Shown piece by piece: positions 58,741 through 64,000 of a DNA stretch of 64,000 nucleotides; positions within the stretch are counted from its first letter, which is position 1, and every line of letters starts with the position of its first letter. Position numbers and translations under genes: made by a program. The notes beneath the pieces were generated by a model. That model was not told where the DNA came from and did not search any database. It saw nothing but the letters and a program-made list of their open reading frames with translations. The DNA is from Tenrec ecaudatus (lineage: Eukaryota; Chordata; Mammalia; Afrosoricida; Tenrecidae): contig NW_027457749.1 of assembly GCF_050624435.1 (NCBI RefSeq), positions 992,001-1,056,000 of the forward strand, given 5' to 3'.

Positions 58741-61700
58741 ACCCCTAGGCTTAGGCTAAGGCTAGGGCTCCCATAACCGAAGGCTAGGGCACCCCTAGGC
58801 TTAGGCTAGGGCACCCCTAGGCTTAGGCTAGGGCACCCCTAGGCTTAGGCTAAGGCTAGGGCTCCCATAGCCTAAGGCTAGGGCACCCCTAGGCTTGGCC
58901 TAGCGTACCCCTAGCTAAGGCTAAGGCTAGGGCACCCCTAGGCTTAGGCTAGGGCACCCCTATACTTAGGCTAGGGCACCCCTAGGCTTAGGCTAACGCT
59001 AGAGCTCCCCTAGCCTAAGAATAGGGCACCTCTAGGCTTAGGCTAGGGCACCCCAAGGCTTAGGCTAAGGCTAGGGCTCCCCTAGCCTAAGGCTATGGCA
59101 TCCCTAGGCTTAGGCTAGGGCACCCCAAGGCTTAGGCTAGGGAACCCCTAGACTTGGGTTAAGCTTAGGGGTCCCCTAGCCTATGGCTAGGACACCCATA
59201 GGCTTAGGCTAGGGCACCCCTAGTCTTAGGCTAGGGCACCCCTAGGCTTAAGGAAGGGCACCCCTAGGCTTAGGCTAGGGCACCCCTAGGCTTAGGCTAA
59301 GGCTAGGGCTCCCCTAGCCTATGGCTAGGGCACGCCTAGGCTTAGGCTAGGTAACCCAAGGCTTAGGCTAGGGCACACCTAAGCTTAGGCTAGGGCACCC
59401 CTAGGAATAGGCTAGGGCACCCCTAGGCTTAGGCTAAGGCTAGGTTTCCCATAGCCTAAGGCTAGGGCACCCCTTGGCTTACGATAGGGCACCCCTAGGC
59501 GTAGGCTAGGGCACCCCTATGCTTAGGTTAAGGCTAGGGCTCCCCTAGCCTAAGGCTTGGGCACCCCTAGGCTTAGGCTAAGGCTAGGGCTCCCCTAGCC
59601 TAAGGCTAGGGCACCCCTAGGCTTACGATAGGGCACCCCTAGGCTTAGTTTAAGGTCTAGGCTCCCCTAGCCTAAGGCTTGGACACCCCAAGGCTTAGGC
59701 TAGGGCACCCTAGGCTTAGGCTAGGGCACCACTATGCTTAGGCTTAGCCTGGGTTCCCCTAACCTAAGGCTAGGGCACCCTTAGTCTTAGGCTTGGGTAC
59801 CCCTAGGCTTAGGCTATGGCACCCCTATGCTTAGGCTAGGGCACCCCTAGGCTTAGGATAAGGCTAGGGCTCCCCTAGCCTAAGGCTAGGGCACCCCTAG
59901 GCTTAGGATAGGGCACCCCTAGGCTTAGGCTTGGGCACCCCTAGGCTTAGGCTGTGGCACCCCTATGCTTAGGCTAGGGAACCCCTAGGCTTAGGCTAAG
60001 GCTAGGGCTCCCCTAGCCTAAGGCTAGGCCATCCCTAGGCTTAGGCTAGGGCACCCCTAGACTTAGGCTAGGGCACCCCTAGGCTTAGGCGAGGGCACCC
60101 CTAGGCTTAGGCTAGGGCACCCCTAGGCTTAGGCTAAGGCTAGGGCTCCCGTAACCTAAGGCTAGGGCACCCCTAGGCTTAGGCTAGGGCACCCCTAGGC
60201 TTAGGCTAGGGCACCAATAGGTTTATGCTTAGGCTAGGGCTCCCCTAGCCTAAGGCTAGGGCACCCTTACGCTTAGGCTTGGGCACCCCTAGGCTTAGGC
60301 TATCGTACCCCTAGGCTTTGGCAAGGTCACCCCTAGGCTTAGGCTAGGGCACCCCTAGGCTTGGGCTAGGGCACCCCAAGGCTTAGGATAAGGCTAGGGC
60401 TCCCCGAGCCTAAGGCTAGGGCACCCCTAGGCTTAGGCTAGGGCTCCCCTAAACTTAGGCTAGGGCACGCCTAGGCTTAGGCTAGGGCACCCCTAGGCTT
60501 AGGCTAAGGCTAGGGCTCCCCTAGCCTAAGGCTAGGGCACCCCTAGGCTTAGTTAGGAAACCCTAAGGCTTAGGCTAGGGCACCCCTAGGCTTAGGCTAA
60601 GGCTAGGGCTCCCCTAGCCTAAGGCTAGGGCACCCCTAGGCTTAGGCTAGGGCACACCTAGGCTTAGGCTAGGGCACCCCTAGGCTTAAGCTAAGGCTAG
60701 GGCTCCCCTAACCTAAGGCTAGGGCACCCCTATGCTTAGGCTATGGCACCCCTAGGCTTAGGCTAGGGCACCCCAAGGCTTAGGCTAAGGGTAGGGCTTC
60801 CCTAGCCTAAAGCTAGGGAACCCCTACGCTTAGGCTAGAGCACACCTAGGCTTAGGGTAGGACACCCCTAGGCTTAGGCTAAGGTTAGGGCTCCCCTAGC
60901 CTAAGGTTAGGGCACCCCTAGGCTTAGGATTGGGCACTCCAAGGCTTAGGCTAGGGCACCCCTAGGCTTAGGCTATGTCACCCCTAGATTTAGGCTAGGT
61001 ATCCCCTAGGCTTAGGCTAAGGCTAGGGCTCCCCTAGCCCAATTCTAGGGCACCCATAGGTTTAGGCTAAGGTACCCCTAGAATTAGCCTAAGGCTATGG
61101 ATCCCCTAGCCTAAGGTTAGGGCACCCCTAGGCTTAGGCTAGGGGAACGCTAGGCTTAGGCTAGGGCACCCCTAGGCTTAGGCTAGGGCACCTCTAGGCT
61201 TAGGCTAGGACACCCCTAGGCTTAGGCTAGGGCACCCCTAGGCTTAGGGTAGGGAACCCCTAGGCTTAGGCTAAAGCTAGGGCTCCCCTAGCCTAAGGCT
61301 AGGGCATCCCTAGGCTTAGGCTAGGGCACCCCTAGCCTTGGGCGAGGGCACCCCTAGGCTTAGGCTAGGGCACCCCTAGGCTTAGGCTAAGGCTAGGGCT
61401 CCCGTAGCCTAAGGCTAGGGCACCCCTAGGCTTAGGCTAGGGCACCCCTTGGCTTAGGCTAGGGCACCCCTAGGCTTAGGCTATCGTACCCCTAGGCTTT
61501 GGCTAGGTCACCCCTAGGCTTGGGCTAGGGCACCCCAAGGCTTAGGATAGGGCTAGGGCTCCCCGAGCCTAAGGCTAGGGCACCCCTACGCTTAGGCCAG
61601 GGCACCCCTAGGCTTAGGCTAAGGCTAGGGCTTCCCTAGCCTAAGGCTAGGGCACCCCTAGGCTTAGGATAGGGCACCCCTAGGCTTAGGCTTGGGCACC

Positions 61701-64000
61701 CCTAGGTTTAAGCTAAGGCTAGGGTTTCCCTAGCCTAAGGCTAGCGAACCCCTAGGGTTAGGCTAGGGCACCCCTAGGCTTAGGCTAGGGCACACCTAGG
61801 CTTAGGCTAGGGTACACCTAGGCTTAGACTAGGGCACCCCAAGGCTTGGGCTAAAGCTAGGGCTCCCCTAGCCTAAGGTGAGGGCATCCCTAGGCTTAGG
61901 CTAGGGCACCCCTAGGCTTAGGCTAGGGCACCCCTAGGCTTAGGCTAGGGCACCAATAGGTTTATGCTTAGGCTAGGGCTCCCCTAGCCTAAGGCTAGGG
62001 CACCCTTACGCTTAGGCTTGGGCACCCCTAGGCTTAGGCTATCGTACCCCTAGGCTTTGGCAAGGTCACCCCTAGGCTTAGGCTAGGGCACCCCTAGGCT
62101 TGGGCTAGGGCACCCCAAGGCTTAGGATAAGGCTAGGGCTCCCCGAGCCTAAGTCTAGGGCACCCCTAGGCTTAGGCTAGGGCTCCCCTAAGCTTAGGCT
62201 AGGGCACGCCTAGGCTTAGGCTAGGGCACCCCTAGGCTTAGGCTAAGGCTAGGGCTCCCCTAGCCTAAGGCTAGGGCACCCCTAGGCTTAGTTAGGAAAC
62301 CCTAAGGCTTAGGCTAGGGCACCCCTAGGCTTAGGCTAAGGCTAGGGCTCCCCTAGCCTAAGGCTAGGGCACCCCTAGGCTTAGGCTAGGGCATACCTAG
62401 GCTTAGGCTAGGGCACCCCTAGGCTTAAGCTAAGGCTAGGGCTCCCCTAACCTAAGGCTAGGGCACCCCTATGCTTAGGCTATGGCACCCCTAGGCTTAG
62501 GCTAGGGCACCCCAAGGCTTAGGCTAAGGGTAGGGATTCCCTAGCCTAAAGCTAGGGAACCCCTACGCTTAGGCTAGAGCACACCTAGGCTTAGGGTAGG
62601 ACACCCCTAGGCTTAGGCTAAGGTTAGGGCTCCCCTAGCCTAAGGTTAGGGCACCCCTAGGCTTAGGATTGGGCACTCCAAGGCTTAGGCTAGGGCACCC
62701 CTAGGCTTAGGCTATGTCACCCCTAGATTTAGGCTAGGTATCCCCTAGGCTTAGGCTAAGGCTAGGGCTCCCCTAGCCCAATTCTAGGGCACCCCTAGGT
62801 TTAGGCTAAGGTACCCCTAGAATTAGCCTAAGGCTATGGATCCCCTAGCCTAAAGTTAGGGCACCCCTAGGCTTAGGCTAGGGGAACGCTAGGCTTAGGC
62901 TAGGGCACCCCTAGGCTTAGGCTAGGGCACCTCTAGGCTTAGGCTAGGACACCCCTAGGCTTAGGCTAGGGCACCCCTAGGCTTAGGGTAGGGAACCCCT
63001 AGGCTTAGGCTAAAGCTAGGGCTCCCCTAGCCTAAGGCTAGGGCATCCCTAGGCTTAGGCTAGGGCACCCCTAGACTTAGGCTAGGGCACCCCTAGCCTT
63101 GGGCGAGGGCACCCCTAGGCTTAGGCTAGGGCACCCCTAGGCTTAGGCTAAGGCTAGGGCTCCCGTAGCCTAAGGCTAGGGCACCCCTAGGCTTAGGCTA
63201 GGGCACCCCTTGGCTTAGGCTAGGGCACCCCTAGGCTTAGGCTATCGTACCCCTAGGCTTTGGCTAGGTCACCCCTAGGCTTAGGCTAGGGCACCCCTAG
63301 GCTTAAGCTAAGGCTAGGGCTCCCCTAGCCTAAGGCTAAGGCACCTCTAGGCTTAGGCTAGGGCACCCCTAGGCTTGGGCTAGGGCACCCCAAGGCTTAG
63401 GATAAGGCTAGGGCTCCCCGAGCCTAAGGCTAGGGCACCCCTAGGCTTAGGCTAGGGCTCCCCTAAGCTTAGGCTAGGGCACCCCTAGGCTTGGGCTAGG
63501 GCACCCCAAGGCTTAGGATAGGGCTAGGGCTCCCCGAGCCTAAGGCTAGGGCACCCCTACGCTTAGGCCAGGGCACCCCTAGGCTTAGGCTAAGGCTAGG
63601 GCTCCCCTAGCCTAAGGCTAGGGCACCCCTAGGCTTAGGATAGGGCACCCCTAGGCTTGGGCTAAAGCTAGGGCTCCCCTAGCCTAAGGTGAGGGCATCC
63701 CTAGGCTTAGGCTAGGGCACCCCTAGGCTTAGTCTACGGCACCCCTAGGCTTAGGGTAGGGCACCCCTAGGCTTAGGGTAGGGCACCCCTAGGCTTAGGC
63801 TAGGGCACCCCTAGAATTAGCCTAAGGCTAGGGATCCCCTAGCCTAAGGTTAGGGCACCCCTAGGCTTAAGCGAGGGCACCCATAGGCTTAGGCTAGGGC
63901 ACCCGTAGGCTTAGACTAAATATTATGGCTCGACTAGTCTATGGCTAGGGCACCCTTAGGCTTAGGCTAGGGCACTCCTAGGCTTAGGTTAAGGCTAGGG
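58741..64000. repeat. Distant copy of 30628-35887, cut by the window end
   Basis: Markers sit 28,113 bp from their partners: AACCGAAGG at 30662 and 58775, TATCGTACCC at 32188 and 60301, AAATATT at 35805 and 63918, through to the last base. Between, the spacing is 28,091 for 33391/61482 and 33949/62040, because a 22-bp unit was lost near 61.32 kb here and another near 35.03 kb in the partner. Private changes include 59556 C for T, 61056 A for C, 62394 T for C, 62536 A for C and 62854 A for G. The copy continues past 64000. Confidence 0.9.
60215..61953. repeat. 1,739-bp nested sub-unit in the distant copy
   Basis: CAATAGGTTTATGC at 60215 to the next at 61954. It equals the 1,761-bp sub-unit of 24421 and 32102 minus exactly one 22-bp unit (the CTAGACTTAGG unit, absent near 61.32 kb). 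Confidence 0.85.

Larger units (their letters stand above)
1..64000. repeat. 22-bp satellite array filling the whole window
   Basis: The A unit is GGGCACCCCTA joined to GGCTTAGGCTA (22 bp, 14 G+C, no CpG). The A' unit repeats its last six bases AGGCTA (28 bp). The B unit has T for A at position 5, C for G at 13 and A for T at 16. B nearly always follows A', giving a 50-bp A'-B pair every ~90-200 bp. Most units carry zero to three substitutions; 21-bp units with one base missing also occur. I read the window through and found no stretch that is not this repeat. Stops TAG/TAA in the unit, on both strands and shifted by the 22-bp period, close all six frames. Each A unit carries CCTAGG, an AvrII site, which B lacks. 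Orientation is constant throughout. This is a eukaryote-type satellite; chromosomal location is unknown. Confidence 0.97.

Noticed and set aside
1..64000. Protein-coding genes
   Set aside because: The 22-bp unit carries TAG three times on the plus strand and TAG/TAA three times on the minus strand, and 22 is not a multiple of 3, so all frames are stopped every few tens of bases. Any longer open stretch comes from chance loss of a few stops.
1..64000. CRISPR array
   Set aside because: Repeats are back to back with no unique spacers; what looks like a spacer is another copy of the same unit.
1..64000. True telomere tract
   Set aside because: TTAGGC is embedded in a 22-bp unit and is not a pure hexamer run; doublets are rare and the array keeps a fixed orientation with long internal duplications.
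1..64000. G-quadruplex array
   Set aside because: GGG tracts recur about every 22 bp, with occasional extra tracts, so loops are much longer than in canonical quadruplexes.
1..64000. Transposon or insertion sequence as the unit of the large duplications
   Set aside because: No terminal inverted repeats, target-site duplication or non-satellite sequence at any large-copy boundary; the ends fall inside ordinary units.
1..64000. Calling the array centromeric
   Set aside because: Higher-order structure is compatible with a centromere but also with subtelomeric or other heterochromatic satellites; nothing in the window decides.
1..64000. Rho-independent terminators at the B-unit hairpins
   Set aside because: Stems are not followed by a T tract and occur hundreds of times with no genes; they are part of the repeat.

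Overview
The whole 64-kb window is one uninterrupted tandem-repeat (satellite) array. I found no gene, RNA gene, transposon or non-repeat insertion. The basic unit (A) is 22 bp: GGGCACCCCTA followed directly by GGCTTAGGCTA. It is 14/22 G+C and has no CpG in the consensus. Two regular variants are interspersed. A' is A with its last six bases (AGGCTA) duplicated, giving 28 bp. B is 22 bp and differs from A at three positions only (5 A to T, 13 G to C, 16 T to A). B nearly always follows A', so the array is runs of A broken about every 90-200 bp by an A'-B pair of 50 bp. I estimate about 2,750-2,800 units in total.

Coding is excluded by the unit itself. The A unit has TAG at three places in two phases on the plus strand and TAG/TAA at three places on the minus strand. 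Because 22 is not a multiple of 3, all six frames are stopped every few tens of bases.

The organism is most likely a eukaryote, because an unbroken short-period satellite of this length with multi-level higher-order repeats is a eukaryotic heterochromatin feature. Every A unit contains TTAGGC, the nematode telomere hexamer, and a few units hold it twice in tandem. This is only a weak taxonomic hint and I do not name a species. Centromeric, subtelomeric or B-chromosome location cannot be told from this window.

Layout, read from diagnostic variant units: 1-4570 is old, diverged array with a blurred ~2.1-2.3-kb period. 4571-12466 is a ~3.9/4.0-kb tandem duplication, each copy holding two ~1.05-1.12-kb sub-units. 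12724-17554 is three tandem units of 1.38, 1.77 and 1.68 kb. 17555-19699 is mixed array. 19700-35061 is a tandem duplication of a 7,681-bp unit with no difference in any stretch I compared. 31925-41517 is an overlapping 4.53/5.07-kb tandem duplication whose second copy is chimeric. 41518-46077 includes a 1.39/1.3-kb duplication. 46078-54583 is a series of overlapping duplications (2,775/2,638 bp and 1,914/2,123 bp). 54584-58740 is mixed array with a 275-bp tandem duplication. 58741-64000 is a close copy, 28,113 bp away, of 30628-35887, and runs off the window end.

The pieces record repeated unequal exchange. Copies differ in length by whole sets of units (22, 44, 50, 66, 72 bp), breakpoints overlap, and several copies are mosaics. 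The most distinctive local structure is at each A'-B-A junction: two 8-bp inverted-repeat hairpins share their middle arm. Boundaries of the large copies are good to roughly 20-50 bp because the flanks are the same repeat.
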